The notes: generated by a model not told the origin, from the letters alone. A DNA stretch of 64,000 nucleotides from Dasypus novemcinctus (GCF_030445035.2 NC_080680.1:91951157-92015156); one strand, 5' to 3'. Shown: positions 47,136-58,910, counted from the stretch's first letter. Numbers and translations: made by a program.

Positions 47136-48904
47136 TAAAGTAAGTACATATCTATTTAAATTTAACATACTCATCCAGGCACCCCTAAATCACGTCTCAT
47201 GTAACACAGTGGCACATCCCACACCAGCAAACAACGAACTAAGCTAACACTATTCTTTATCAGCCTCCCTCTTGTCGCTTATTAAGCTCTCACCTGCATG
47301 AGTTACTATTTTATACCATTTTCTCAGTCGCTCCTCATCACCTCCTAATCCTCATTTTACAGATGAGGAAACTGAGGGGAAGAGGGGGACACGGGATCCG
47401 GCTCCCCACCCCCAGCTGCCCCGGGCCTTGCTCGGCCCTCCCTCTTGGCCGTGTGGCCCGAGCACCCAAGAGTCTGAACACAGTGAGGCCCCACCCGTGG
47501 AGCCTGCTGCTTGAGAAGCAAGGAGAGGGAAAGGGTTAAACCTGTCAGGTTGTGTTCCCACCAAACACCTCAGCTTACATGCAAAATCCCAACAGGGTGG
47601 TGTTGCACTATAAAAACCCTAAGAGTGATTTGTGAAGTCTCCAGACGGGTAATCTCGTCACTGTAATGGGATTATATTTCAAATCACCACGGCCTGTTCA
47701 TTACCCATTTAAACTCCTTTGACAGAGGAAAACTTACATAAAGCGTGCACAGCAGTCCTTGCTGACTTCCCCACTCTCTTTCCTGGTTAGACAAACAGAT
47801 GCTGAGGTCTGGAATGAAAAAATAATGCGCCCATTTATTCATTTTTCTGACAAGTCACAATAGATTTTTAACTGCCAATGAGTGACCTCCCAGAGGTGTG
47901 CCGGCCGAGAGGTGCCCGCCACACAACGAGTGGTCGTTTCCGCCCGTCCCCGGCTGGGGCCTTCTCCTGGGACCAGCGTTGCCGCCAGTCTGAGCCACTC
48001 TGCTGCCCCGCGACCTGGCCGGGGCTGAGGCCTGGAGGGTGCGTGGAGCCAGGAGGGCAACCTCAGGACGACCAGCAGACAGTGATGGCCGAGCTCCCAC
48101 GTGGGGCCTGAAGTCACAGCAACCCCAGCCCTGCCTGGCCCAGCAAGGTGACTGGGGACACCTCCTCTAATCCCTCTGAGCCTCGGTTTCTCCGCCTGTA
48201 AAATAGAGATAGTAAGAGCGCCCACCCCCTCCCTGGACTCAGTGGCTGGCTCAGGCTAGCGTGAGCTCAGTTCCCGCTGCAGCTCCCCGGGACTGCTGCC
48301 TCCCATGCCCGTGACCTCTGGGGGCCGTAGGGAGTGCGGTGAGCCCAGCTTGACCGACAGGCCAGTCAAGTGCAGGGTCAAAGGGTCAGAGCTGGTGAAT
48401 GAGGACCCGGATTTCACCGAGATCCTCGACAATGCCCGGAGCAGAGCGTCTGGGGGAGGGCAGCTGGATCAGGGTCCCCAGCTCCCCGGCCCCATTCCAC
48501 CAGCTCCTGAAGACTCTAGAAGACTCAGGACCCCGGAGCAGAGCCAGGCAGCCCCCAGCTGGAAGGGCGCCAGGGCGACGAGTGAAAAAGAGCTGAAGCC
48601 TCCACTTTGACCGTCGTTTCAAGGCCTCCCACCACTAGCCAGGCACGCCTGCGCTCAGCACCAGTGATTCCAAACCACCGTGTTTTCTTTCACATCGGGC
48701 CCCTTCCCGGCCCTCCCTCCCTTCCCAAGAGCCAGAACCCCTGACTCCCTGGGAGTCAGTGATACACCTTGGTGCGCGCCGGGCTTCTGTCTGTCGAGCT
48801 CACAGCCAGATGTGTCTCCGAGGCCCCCTCCTCGCTCCCCTCTCAAAATCCACCTCGACATGATGCCTTGGCTAAAAATTGAGCTGGACAAAGGTGTTCT
48901 TCCT

Positions 48905-49100
48905 CCCATAAGCCAGTGCCAGGTCTTTGCTCCTGCTGTGCCCTTCCCACTTGGTCTCCAGGCTGCCAGCTACTCAGGCTTCTGATTCCAAACAGCTCAC
49001 CACCTCCTCCAGGAAGCCTTCCTCGATTCCCCCGGGGACATGAGGGGTGCTCTAGCGCATCTTGCACCCCCTTGGCCCCCTCTGTTGTCAGTGACTGTCT
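48905..49100 (+). repeat. L2 fragment
   Basis: GCTCCTGCTGTGCCCTTCCC, CACCTCCTCCAGGAAGCCTT and CCTCGATTCCCCCG fit the L2 3' region. Confidence 0.65.
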
Positions 49101-49519
49101 CCTGCAGCTGAGTGGGGCACCTGAAAAATGCCCCTTTCTTCTTTCTGAAGCAAAAGAATGATCTGGCAAGTAACAGTCATGGCTCTGCTGCCCCCGAGGG
49201 GACAAGTATGACGTGGGTGAAAGGAACCAGGACCCCGGGGTGGCTCTGTCTCGGTCTGTGGCCTTCCATCCCGGCACCACCCAAGGGCTGCCACTGACCC
49301 TGGCCTGGGCGGGAGCAATGCGCAGGAGCAGCAGGCATGGCTCGTGGCCTTCCTGGTGCCAGCCAATCTGCCACCCACAACATGTGGTGGCTCCAACCCT
49401 GGTATGATGGGGGACGACAAGCCTGCCCCCCCACTGCCAGGCCCAGGGCATCATGCCTTGCTAACATTTGCTGACATGAAAGATGCCAGGAGCTGTTAGT
49501 CCTCGGGTTCCGCGCCACG

Positions 49520-49650
49520 GGGCTGACCTTCACCGTCTCACTTAACCTCCCCATTGCCCCCTTTCACAGCTGAGGACACAGACTCAGAGGTTCAGTCACT
49601 TGCCCAGAGACACACAGGAAGAGGCAGAGTAAGGATTCAAGGACAGATTC
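49520..49650 (-). repeat. MIR fragment, inverted
   Basis: TTTCACAGCTGAGGACACAG, AGTCACTTGCCCAGAGACAC and AGGCAGAGTAAGGATTCAAG fit inverted MIR. Confidence 0.75.
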
Positions 49651-50889
49651 CTGATGCCACCGCCCCGCTGGTGGGCAGGGGCCAGGTCTGACTCATCTTT
49701 GGTGCCCATTGCCCAACGGGGGCCTGGCACGGGGCTGACGGCAGCAAGCGGTTGCTTCATGAACTCACCCAGTCATCCTACAAGCTTTGCCGGAGCACCG
49801 CCTCCAGGTGAGGTCCTGTCCCAGCCCCCCACCCCACCCCCGGGCTGCAGCGGACACCAAGGGGCAGGGCCTGGTAGGGGGGGGGGGCCGCCGTGGCCGG
49901 GTGAGCCCAGGAGAGATGGGGGCGGGAGGTGTGCTGTGGGGCCAGGGCGAGGGCTGCCACCCGGGGAGGCCCTGCTCCAGCCACAGGGAGCCAGTGAGGG
50001 AGGGGGCGCCAGGCGGGTGAGTGTTCAAACAGCCCCGAGGGCTGAGGATCCAGCGGGGACCTTGCAGAAGGAATGAAAACCTGCCTCCACGCTGGGGGCT
50101 GGGGCCCACGGCTCAGCTCTCCTAGCGGCGTCCTCACCTGTGCAACAGCGACAAAGTCCCACCTTCTTCAGGAAGTTGTTGAGGCGCGAATAAGCTAATG
50201 TGCAGACGGAAAGGGTCAGTAACCGGTAGCCACCATCACACAGAAAGGAGCCACCGAGCACGCGCTGGCCTCAGGGCAGCCCAGGCCCCCGGACAGCCCG
50301 GGTCCTCCCGCGAAGGCTCCCCGCGCCCCCCAGCGGGCGCTCTCTTCCCACTCCCTCCTGCTTTCGCTCAGTAGCCCCAGGCCAAGTTCACATCTTTATG
50401 CATTAACTCTCTGTGAATACATGAGAAATTCTGTGAGGCTAATTCTTTTTAAAATGATAAAATTTGTCTATATTATAGCATTCCAGCCCCCAGCTTCCTG
50501 AAAGCTAAAAATATTTTAATGTCATATTTCCATGTAAATTTTAGTTTAGAATTTAATACCCTTTTAACATACATTAAATTTTTAGCATTCTTCAAGCCCT
50601 TGACTATTTTAAGGGGGTAGCTGATGTGCACTGGAGAAAGGGCTGGGGGAGGCTGTAAATTAGGAAAGTTCTAGAAACTATGTTACCCCAAACCTCTGTG
50701 CTCACCTCATCTTGGAGGTTACTCTCCTGGGGGGGGGAATGTCTGAACCAAACCCTGGATTTCTGGGAACATGTCACAAATCTCAGTTTCCTTACCAAAA
50801 AAAAAAATGTGCCTATGAAGGACGGCCTCCCTGGGGTATTGCAAAATTCACCACAGCAGTCAGAGGCTGAGCAGAGGGAGGATGGCCTA

Positions 50890-51060
50890 GGGAGCCAAGA
50901 ACCTAGGCTCTGGAGTCAAAACTCCCTGGGTTCAAATCCCAGCTCTGCCAGTTGCCAACAGCTGACCTTTCTGTACTATGTCCTTGCCCCAAAATGGGAC
51001 AAAGGTCAGGATAGCATATCAATTCTACCATTGACAAAACCGAGTTCTAAAGAGGTAAAA
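50890..51060 (+). repeat. MIR
   Basis: GGCTCTGGAGTCAAAACTCC, CTGGGTTCAAATCCCAGCTC and TGCCAGTTGCCAACAGCTGA are the MIR head; the distal part is eroded. Confidence 0.8.
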
Positions 51061-52429
51061 ATGTGTTCAAGAGAAAAAGCTGTCCTGAATTAGCTGGCCT
51101 AACTGAGGGGTCCCCTAAGCCAGGCCAGGCCCCATGTGAGGTTCCTGGGGGTAGCTGGCCAGGGGCCATCTTAGAAAAAGAGCCAGAGCTGAATCTGGCC
51201 GCAAGAGGGCCTAACAGGAACCTTTACTCAGGGACCACGAGAGCTGGATCACCTTCCATCTGTTTTGAGCTATCAACCCATTTTCATTCCGGGAGCAGGT
51301 GAGGCCCCAGGCCACTGTCTCCATGGCCACCTGCCTCAGCAGGCCGATGACTCAGGGACTAGGACCCCCAGGCCTTACCCAAGAACCCCAGCCCATGCCT
51401 AGTAGGGCGAGTTCCCTGAGAGGCAGAAATTTCCCATAAACATTGTTACTGAATCTAAGCACGTGCTATTTCTTGCCAAGCTGAGTTCCAGAACTGGGTT
51501 TGTCATGCACACTACAAAACCAAAATATCCACCTTCTCTCCTCCCCAGACCCCCAACCCCAAACCTGCCTGCGCATGTGGGCTGGAGAATCCTCGGCTGG
51601 GGTTCAACCGGCATCGTCACCTCTCTCCAGTCTCCTAAGAGAACTCAATCGCCCAGCAAGGCATGGGCCCCATTACTGGCCCACGGCCTGCAGATCTTGC
51701 TAACTCCCCCTCTCAGGACAGCCAAAGACAGATGGGAAAGGCCTTGAAAAGGGTCTGGGGGTTTCTCGTGGCTCCCTTTGGTGCTAAGGAGACCAGGTGT
51801 CTCTGGAGCACTGGACCTGCCAGCCTTGTACTTCTGGGGCCAGAGGGACCAAGGCCTGCAGCCCTTGCCACGAGTCACCATGCCAGATTTCTCAGGTGAA
51901 TCCCTCTAGCTCTCTCAGGGCATAAATAATCAAACCTCCCTCCTGGGGTTGCTGGGCGGATTCGGCGAGATTGTGCGTGGAGAGCACCAGCCCGGAAGCC
52001 AGCGTGGTAGGCGCCAGACAGTTGTGACGCGCTGGGTCTCCGAGGGCCCACTCGTCCCATCTGCACAATTATTAACCAGAATATAAGAAATGCACCATGT
52101 GGAGACGTGAAATCCAGTGAAACGGGAGGCTCTGCTTTTTTATCACTTCCATGCCGTGATTCAGCGCATTGGTCAACAGAGGCGAGCCACGGTTTGCGCC
52201 CCAGCCAGTGTCTGCCACCTCAGCTGGCTTGTTCATTGAGGTTTACAAAGAGCTTCTCCACCCAGGTGGGCGGCAGGCGTGAGGGTCAGTGCAGGGAAGT
52301 GTCTGTCTGTCCACAGGAAGTCAGTAATGTTGGGAGGAGTGGCCCTTCGGTCTCCTGCACGCGCCTTCCTGCCCAGGGGATCCTTCTTAGGGTGAAGTAA
52401 CCTCTGTAGATCAGGACCCAAACCAGGGT

Positions 52430-52540
52430 CCACAGACTGTCCACTTCCTGAGGGCAGGGCCATGCCCGCTTTGTCCGCTTCAGTACCTGGCTTATAGTAC
52501 GTGCTCAACAAATATTTGGTGAATGAATGGAATGAATGTT
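52430..52540 (+). repeat. L2 3' end
   Basis: CCACTTCCTGAGGGCAGGGC, CAGTACCTGGCTTATAGTAC and CAACAAATATTTGGTGAATG followed by AATGGAATGAATG is the L2 terminus. Confidence 0.75.
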
Positions 52541-52824
52541 AAAAGATGTCCCAGTCCCCCAAAAGACTTCCGTGGCTACAGAGTTTGGAGGAAATGCTAT
52601 ATGGAACGTGGCGAAGCAGATTTCTTTCCTGTAGGATCTCGAGCCTTTAATGGACTGCCCAGTGCTGTCGCTCCAAGGAGGGGTGGCATATGCAGCATTT
52701 CCCAAGAAATGTTTTTTTCTTTTTGCCAAAGCCTGTGTTCACTTTCTAAAACCGGGGTTCCTCAGAACTCAGGGTGGGTGATGCTGCTTTAGGCATTCAG
52801 GGGAGACATGTCAGCCACTGGCTG

Positions 52825-52925
52825 AGAGCATGGTGTCTGCAGCCAGGTAAACCAACTCTGGTGCCAATTAGCTGAGTGACCTTGGGCAAGTCACTTTACC
52901 TCTCTGAATGCCAGGTGACCCCTCA
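52825..52925 (+). repeat. MIR fragment
   Basis: TGCAGCCAGGTAAACCAACT, GCTGAGTGACCTTGGGCAAG and TCACTTTACCTCTCTGAATG match the MIR core. Confidence 0.8.
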
Positions 52926-53034
52926 GGGCATAATCCGTGGGGATCATCAGGGCCACTTCATCCAGGCTCCCATTACGGCACTCCTGGACCACACCAATGG
53001 CACCCTCTCAGGCCCCTGGGCTCCAGTCTCCTCC

Positions 53035-53171
53035 TAGGATATGAGCTCTGGGCAGAGAAGACTTGAGTCTGTTTTGCTCTCCACTTGCCATATCCCCAGC
53101 ACCCACACAGACCTGACACAAAATAATGTTTGTTGAATGGATAAATGCAGAATGAATGAATGAATGAATGA
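53035..53171 (+). repeat. L2 3' end with (GAAT)n tail
   Basis: CACTTGCCATATCCCCAGCA, CCTGACACAAAATAATGTTT and GTTGAATGGATAAATG lead into an uninterrupted AATG repeat at 53151-53170. Confidence 0.75.
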
Positions 53172-53444
53172 GCTTTCCTTTGAGAACACTCTTAGTTTGG
53201 ACAGGCATGCTCTGGCCAAGCAGCCCACAGCCATGACTCCTGATGCTCCCACACCTCATTCTGGCTTGAACCTGAAGAGGCCCAAGCCCCCCCGCAGCAA
53301 AAGGTTAATTCAAATAGAATAATTACATCCTGGTGGCAGTCTATGAAGGATGATTGGAAGAAACTCTTCCTTTAATAAACCACAGCTTCCATCTTTAGAG
53401 ACGCCACCTCTTTGAGACTCCAGGCATGGGCCCTATGTCCTGGG

Positions 53445-53620
53445 TGCATGAATTCACAGACTCCACGTCACACCCCCAGAGCAGGCCTATCCCCATTTCA
53501 CAGGTGCAGAGAGCCAGGCTCGGAAAGTTGCCCAGACCACACAGCTAGGGGGAAGCGGGGCAGACATTTCAACCAGGCTTTGTCTGACTCCAGACCCCAC
53601 ACTCTTTACTTTTTGCTGTT
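53445..53620 (-). repeat. MIR, inverted
   Basis: CCCCATTTCACAGGTGCAGA, GAAAGTTGCCCAGACCACAC and AGCTAGGGGGAAGCGGGGCA match the inverted MIR. Confidence 0.75.
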
Positions 53621-53664
53621 CTTGACTGAGAGGCCTGGCACCCTGGGAAGAACAGTTTCCTGCA

Positions 53665-53800
53665 GTTTTGCAAATCTAGGTTGAAATCCCAACTCTGTCA
53701 CACACCCCTACTTGTGTGACACTAGGCCAGTCACTTTACCTCCCTGAGCCTCCGTCTCCTCATCTGTAAAACAGGGCTGATAAGTCCCCCTTTACACAGG
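53665..53800 (+). repeat. MIR
   Basis: GAAATCCCAACTCTGTCACA, CTAGGCCAGTCACTTTACCT and CTCATCTGTAAAACAGGGCT follow the MIR consensus. Confidence 0.85.
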
Positions 53801-54000
53801 GGTCAGCGATAAACATTTAAGGAACAAATGATTGTCTTCTGCTGGTGCTTGCCTACCAGCCTAGGGCTCAAATGAGGATCCCTTGAGCAGACCATGGAAA
53901 AGCAGGGGATGCAACCAGAACAGTAAGCATGAGGCCAGGCACAGCCTAAGTCCATTCTCCAGCTTCGGGAGCTGTGTGTGGTACATGAGCCTTCATACGT

Positions 54001-54147
54001 GGCAGTCAAGGCGGATGCCATGTTGATCAAGATGGCTGCCACGTCAGTCAAGATGGCTGCCTCATCAGTCGGGGAGACCACCATCGTAGTCAAGATGGCT
54101 GCCCTGGCAGTCATGATGGCCATCACGCAGGTCAGGATAGCTGCCAT
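54001..54147 (+). repeat. 21-bp minisatellite, seven units, carrying YY1-like motifs
   Basis: Units start at 54007, 54028, 54049, 54070, 54091, 54112 and 54133, an exact 21-base period. Three contain CAAGATGGCTGCC exactly (54028, 54049, 54091) and others are variants (CATGATGGCCATC, CAGGATAGCTGCC); the unit at 54070 is the most degenerate. CAAGATGGCNGC matches the YY1 consensus. Confidence 0.92.
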
Positions 54148-55384
54148 CTCTGCCCCAAGGAGCAAGGCCCACTGGGCAGCAAGATCCCTCCTTACGACTG
54201 GATTCAAAACATAACAAATAAAACTGTTAAACTGTGTCCTGACTCCAACTGAAGCAAGTGACAATGCAGGGCAGCCCAGAATCGCCAAGGAATAAAGAGA
54301 CCTGTCAGCCCATCCCTATGTTCCTGGGAATGCTGGGTAATTCCTTTTCCCCTTTGTCTTTTTGTTTTCTTTTAGTAGAACCACCAACAAGCAGCCACAA
54401 GAATCAGTTAAAGCTTCCAAAGTGCTTCTTTCCCCAGAAATCTTTTATAAAAGGTGAAAGATTTACAAGACCTGAAGAGCAAACCAAGCAGGATAATTGT
54501 TTTTGGAATGACCCCAATATTTTCACCCCGGTGACCCTGGCTGGGCATTTTGCCCCATATTTATGATTCCTGGTCCTCCATGCGCCGCTGGGCGACCTTT
54601 CTGAGCCCCCTCTGTGAGTCCCCAGTCCCTTATCAGGCCTGTAACTCACCCTGACGTTATCTCTCGGGAGGGTTTTTATGCACTTTAATTTAACTCCCCT
54701 CATCATTATTTCCCGGATTTCAAGGTTTTCTCTTTCGAGCTGCCCTTCCTGGGACAAGCATAATCTGTTTGCCATCAAGCCCAATAAATATGTTTGTCCA
54801 GGAGATGGGAACGGTTCCGGGAGAGCCGCACAGGCCTGGGAAGCGGCCTCCCAGCACTCACCCTCCTGAGTGGCAAGGGATGGCCTTTGTGTCCTTGAGC
54901 CCGAGAGGGGGCTGGAGCCACCGCCTTGGTCAGTTTCCTCAGATAGGGTCGCCAAATATAGAACCTCCTGATAAACAATAAACACTGTGTTAATGTAAGT
55001 GTGTCCCAGGCAATATTTGAGACCTGCTTATGCTAAAAATTTATTTTTACCTGGAAGGCAAAGTTAATCGGCCATCTTGTGTCTTACCTGATACCAGTGC
55101 CCGGGGACTTGCCCACTCACTGGCCCAAATGCAGATGAATTTGTTGGTGGGGGTGTTTAGCCACCTCCTGCCAGGAGGCACCGGAGCCCATTAGACCCCA
55201 AGGCCTAGGCAGTCCCGCTCCAAGCCCCACTCTAGCGCCTGGCTCAGGGGCAGGCCTGCAAGGAAAGTCTGAAATCAGGACATTGTCAGATGGCACCCAC
55301 GTTATCTCCTGACCTCTCCACTGCACGTGGCAATGCTGAGCGAGCCTCCCATAGCCCTCAGCGAGGCAGATCTGATTAGCCAAG

Positions 55385-55485
55385 GTCTGCAGAGGAGGAA
55401 TGAGGCACAGAGAGGCACAGCAGCTGGGCCAGGTCACACAGCAAATCAGGGGCGGCCCCAGATATACAAGCAGGTCCCCAGCCTC
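55385..55485 (-). repeat. MIR fragment, inverted
   Basis: GGAATGAGGCACAGAGAGGC and CCAGGTCACACAGCAAATCA are inverted MIR core. Confidence 0.7.
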
Positions 55486-55631
55486 CTCCTCCCCCTATTA
55501 TACCATTAATCCTCTTAGGATCCAGAGTGGAAGATTTATTTCCTGCCAGACCACCTGCACTTGCTCACCCATATGGAATCCACTTTGTAGGAAGCAATGC
55601 AGCCATAGCCAGGAGCCGAGTGAAAGTCAAA

Positions 55632-55984
55632 GGGGGAAGCAGGTCCAAGGTTCAAACCCAGCTCCGTGTGGAGCTGGCCCAAGCGCAGTGCTGATGCGCG
55701 CAAGGAGTGCCGTGCCATGCAGGGGTGCCCCCTATGTAGGGGAGCCCCATGTGCAAGGAGTGCATCCTGTAAGGAGAGCCGCCCAGCGCCAAAGAAAGTG
55801 CAGCCTGCCCAGGAACGGCGCTGCACACACGGAGAGCTGACACAACAAGATGATGCAACAAAAAGAAACACAGATCCCCGTGCTGCTGACAACAACAGAA
55901 GCGGACAAAGAAGACGCAGCAAATAGGCACAGAGAACGGGGAGGGGGGGAGCAGAAGGGGAGAGAAATAAATAAATAAATAAAC
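55632..55984 (+). mobile_element. DAS-SINE lacking most of the tRNA-like head
   Basis: The body from GTGTGGAGCTGGCCCAAGCG to the tail AAATAAATAAATAAATAAAC is normal, but the head is reduced to GGGGGAAGCAGGTCCAAGGT plus the B box TTCAAACCC. The A-box segment (GGCCCAGTGGTTAGGGCGTC in other copies) is deleted, so this copy should not be transcribed by pol III from its own promoter. Confidence 0.88.
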
Positions 55985-56002
55985 CTGCTGAAGTCTGAAT
56001 TA

Positions 56003-56178
56003 GGTGTAGTCTATTTAACGATATTATACCAATGTCAATTTCCTGGTTTTGACATTATATCATAATCGTGCAAGATATGACCTCTGGGGAAGTTTGGTGA
56101 AGGGTCCCTAGGATTCTCCAGGATGGAGTTTCCTATAAGCTTATATTTACTTCAAAATAAGTTTTTAAGCCCACCACC
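56003..56178 (+). mobile_element. old L1 3'-end fragment
   Basis: ACCAATGTCAATTTCCTGGT, GTGCAAGATATGACCTCTGG, GGAAGTTTGGTGAAGGGTCC and TTCAAAATAAGTTTTT are the ordered landmarks of an L1M-type 3' untranslated end on the + strand. Confidence 0.7.
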
Positions 56179-56623
56179 CACCCACCCCAAAAAAGGAAAA
56201 AAAACTAGAATGATTGAAGAGATCAAAACCAAGTCTTTATTTACATAATATTTACTAAACTCCAGTGAGAATACAAAGCACTCTACTTGCCCTGGTTGAA
56301 CTAGGAAAGACAGATAAGATGTATAAAGTCAAAGAACTTTTTCTGGATGGGAAAGTTATTAATATATAGCAAGGTTAACTGATATAAGTGTGAAGTGGCA
56401 CACTGAAAAGAATAGGAAAAAAACTATATACTGGATGAAGCAGTAATCTTTTGAGATTGAGGATTTTCACTCTTATCATTATCCAATCACATGCCTCTTT
56501 TATGTGAAGATTTGTTTTTACTTATTTTTAGAATATGTTATCAGCTTCTAATATTTCTAAGTACCATTAATTAATATCTTGGTTTCTGTCCTTGGTAATC
56601 CAAATAAAATAAAACCAAATGAG

Positions 56624-57066
56624 GGAAGTGGACTTGGCCCAGTGGTTAGGGCGTCCGTCTACCACATGGAGGTCCGCAGTTCAAGCCCCGGGCCTCCTTG
56701 ACCTATGTGATGAGCTGGCCCATGTGCAGTGCTGATATGTGCAAGGAGTGCCCTGCCACGCAGGGGTGTCCCCGCGTAGGGGAGCCCCACGCGCAAGGAG
56801 TGCGCCCCGTAAGGAGAGCCGCCCAGCGCGAAAGAAAGTGCAGCCTGCCCAGGAATGGCACTGCACACACGGAGAGCTGACACAACAAGATGACGCAACA
56901 AAAAGAAACACAGATTCCCGTGCCCCTGATAAGGATGGGAGTGGTCAGAGGAACACGCAGCCAGAGAGCAGACAACTGGGGGGGCGAGGGGGAGGGGACA
57001 GAAATAAATCTTTAAAAAAAAGAGAGAGAGAAATAAATCTTAAAAAAAAAAAAAAAAAAAAGGAAA
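56624..57066 (+). mobile_element. DAS-SINE, full length with duplicated tail
   Basis: Head GGAAGTGGACTTGGCCCAGT, B box GTTCAAGCCCC, complete body, G-run, then two consecutive tails (GAAATAAATCTTTAAAAAAA and GAAATAAATCTTAAAAAAAA). AAAACCAAATGAG on the left and AAAACAAATAAG on the right are a decayed duplication. Confidence 0.9.
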
Positions 57067-57182
57067 AAAACAAATAAGCCCAAGCCAGAGAAAATGGTAC
57101 AAGAGCAAGAAATTTTAATCAGGTGATAGAGTAAGACACAGGCAGCACCACAGAGAGGCGATACCTCTAGGAAGGCAGGAAC

Positions 57183-57290
57183 CTGTCTGTGTGTCTGTCT
57201 GTCTGTGTGTCTGATCGCCCCTGATTCCCAGAGTCTGGCACAGAGACGGTACTCATTCGTATTTGTTGAAATGAATGGCTGAATTTCCTT
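57183..57290 (+). repeat. (CTGT)n microsatellite and L2 3' end
   Basis: CTGT/GTGT units at 57183-57213 are followed by CCAGAGTCTGGCACAGAGAC and TTGTTGAAATGAATGG, the L2 terminus. Confidence 0.65.
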
Positions 57291-58445
57291 GGCGGGACTT
57301 CCGCCCTCGTCCTCTTTGGCTGCTGGGCTTCTCCGCATTCGTCTGGGAGACCCGGCACCCAGAAGGAGGCGAGTGCTGCGGGCTGCACCGCACAAAGGCC
57401 CCGGCCTGGCCACTCCTCCGCGCACCTGGCACCACCACCTGCAGCAAGCAAGAGGCTGGGAGAGGACGAGAGCATGGGCTTTGCTCCGTAAAGACGTGGT
57501 GCTTCTGCAGGGTCTCCGGATACAATAAAAGATTATCAGCTAAATAAAACAAGACATGACGGGGGCCACTGTGCCCCGCTGGATTGAAATCGTGCGAGCA
57601 AAGTGGTTTTCTCTGAGAGATTTATTTCCTGCGCTGGCTTCAGGCAGCCAGCCCAGCCAGAAGGAACAGGGCTGGTCTCCCTCCATTCGGGGGATAGTGG
57701 GAGGGGGTGTGGGTTTTTATTTAATCTGCCAATGAGCTGGAACAGGGAAGACGGCGTGAATGGACATTAATTCTGAAACAAATTATTAAAGCACGATCTG
57801 GGATTCCGGGAAAGCCATCTACCCCCTGCCTGCCTGCTCCTTCCCCTCACTGAGGCCATAAAGTCCCTCCTCTCCAATCAAAACCCAGCGCCACGCCGCC
57901 TGGGCTTCCCATTCCAGTTGAGGAGAAAGGCCTGGAAGTGCCCCATGCCCAGGGCAGGGGAGCGGCGAGCCTCGGTGGACTGCCCATGCCCTTGGGCCCC
58001 GACCAGGTGTCTTTGTGGGCCTTGGCCCCCGCCAGGGATCCCCACATTTCTTGGTACTTGTATTTGGGGCCAAGGGTGCCCTATACTAAGGTGGCGCCGC
58101 CTCTCCCACCTGGGTTCAACCTCCGTCCTCCCCCACAGGATACCATGGCCCACCCGGCCCCCTCCAGCCCCCTCCCGCCCCACGCCTGGCCCAGCCCAGG
58201 CTGGCTTGGATCTGGCGCCCCCTAAAGTGTGCAGCATCCCACACCCTCCTGTTCGGCCTACCCAGGCTCTCCTTACCAGCCCCAGCCCTGGCCTTGCTTG
58301 CCCGAGGGGAAGGGTTTCTGCAGCTCAGAGTGGGAAGCTGGAAATCTCAGGAATCTGGGGGCCTGTGGAGACAGACAGAAAGATCAGACCCAGCACCCTG
58401 CAGTCAGCCTAGGAGAAGGGAGACAGTCATTGGTGCGCAGCTGCC

Positions 58446-58477
58446 GGGGGGGGGGGGGGGGGGGCACCGGGGGGGGG
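58446..58477 (+). repeat. G19 and G9 runs
   Basis: Nineteen consecutive G at 58446-58464, then CACC, then nine G at 58469-58477. Such runs are also weak points for sequencing and assembly. A G11 run lies at 49877-49887 and G12 at 46074-46085. Confidence 0.9.
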
Positions 58478-58689
58478 CACCCCAGGCACAAGGCACCCTG
58501 CTGGGGGCAGGAAGCAAGTCTGCTGGGCACTGGGAGGGGCTCAGAGGAGCTTCCAAGAGAAGACCCCCTCTTGAGCATTCAAGGATGGGGAGGAGTTCAC
58601 CAAGAGGACAGGACAGCGAGGACATTTGAGTGGAGGGAACAGCATTTGCGGAGGTCTGGAGGTAAGTGCTTCCACATTCTGTAATAGTT

Positions 58690-58910
58690 AAAAGGTATTG
58701 AGAATTTACTGTGTGCTGTGCCAAGTACTTCACACATGACCTGATTTTAATCACAAACAACCCTATGAGGAAGTGGGGATTATCATTATTCCCATTTTCC
58801 AGATGAGGAGACCGAAGGTCATAGAGGCACAGCTGCCCAATATAGAACCAGTATGTGGGAAAATCAGAATTTGAATCCAGATCTCTGTGACTCCAGAGAC
58901 AGTGCTCCTT
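58690..58910 (-). repeat. MIR, inverted, near full length
   Basis: TTACTGTGTGCTGTGCCAAG, CAACCCTATGAGGAAGTGGG, CATTTTCCAGATGAGGAGAC and AGAATTTGAATCCAGATCTC follow the inverted MIR from end to end. Confidence 0.85.

Noticed and set aside
48843..49554. Minus-strand frame of 203 codons
   Set aside because: Overlaps an L2 remnant and alternative frames of similar length; GC-rich with no recognisable domain.
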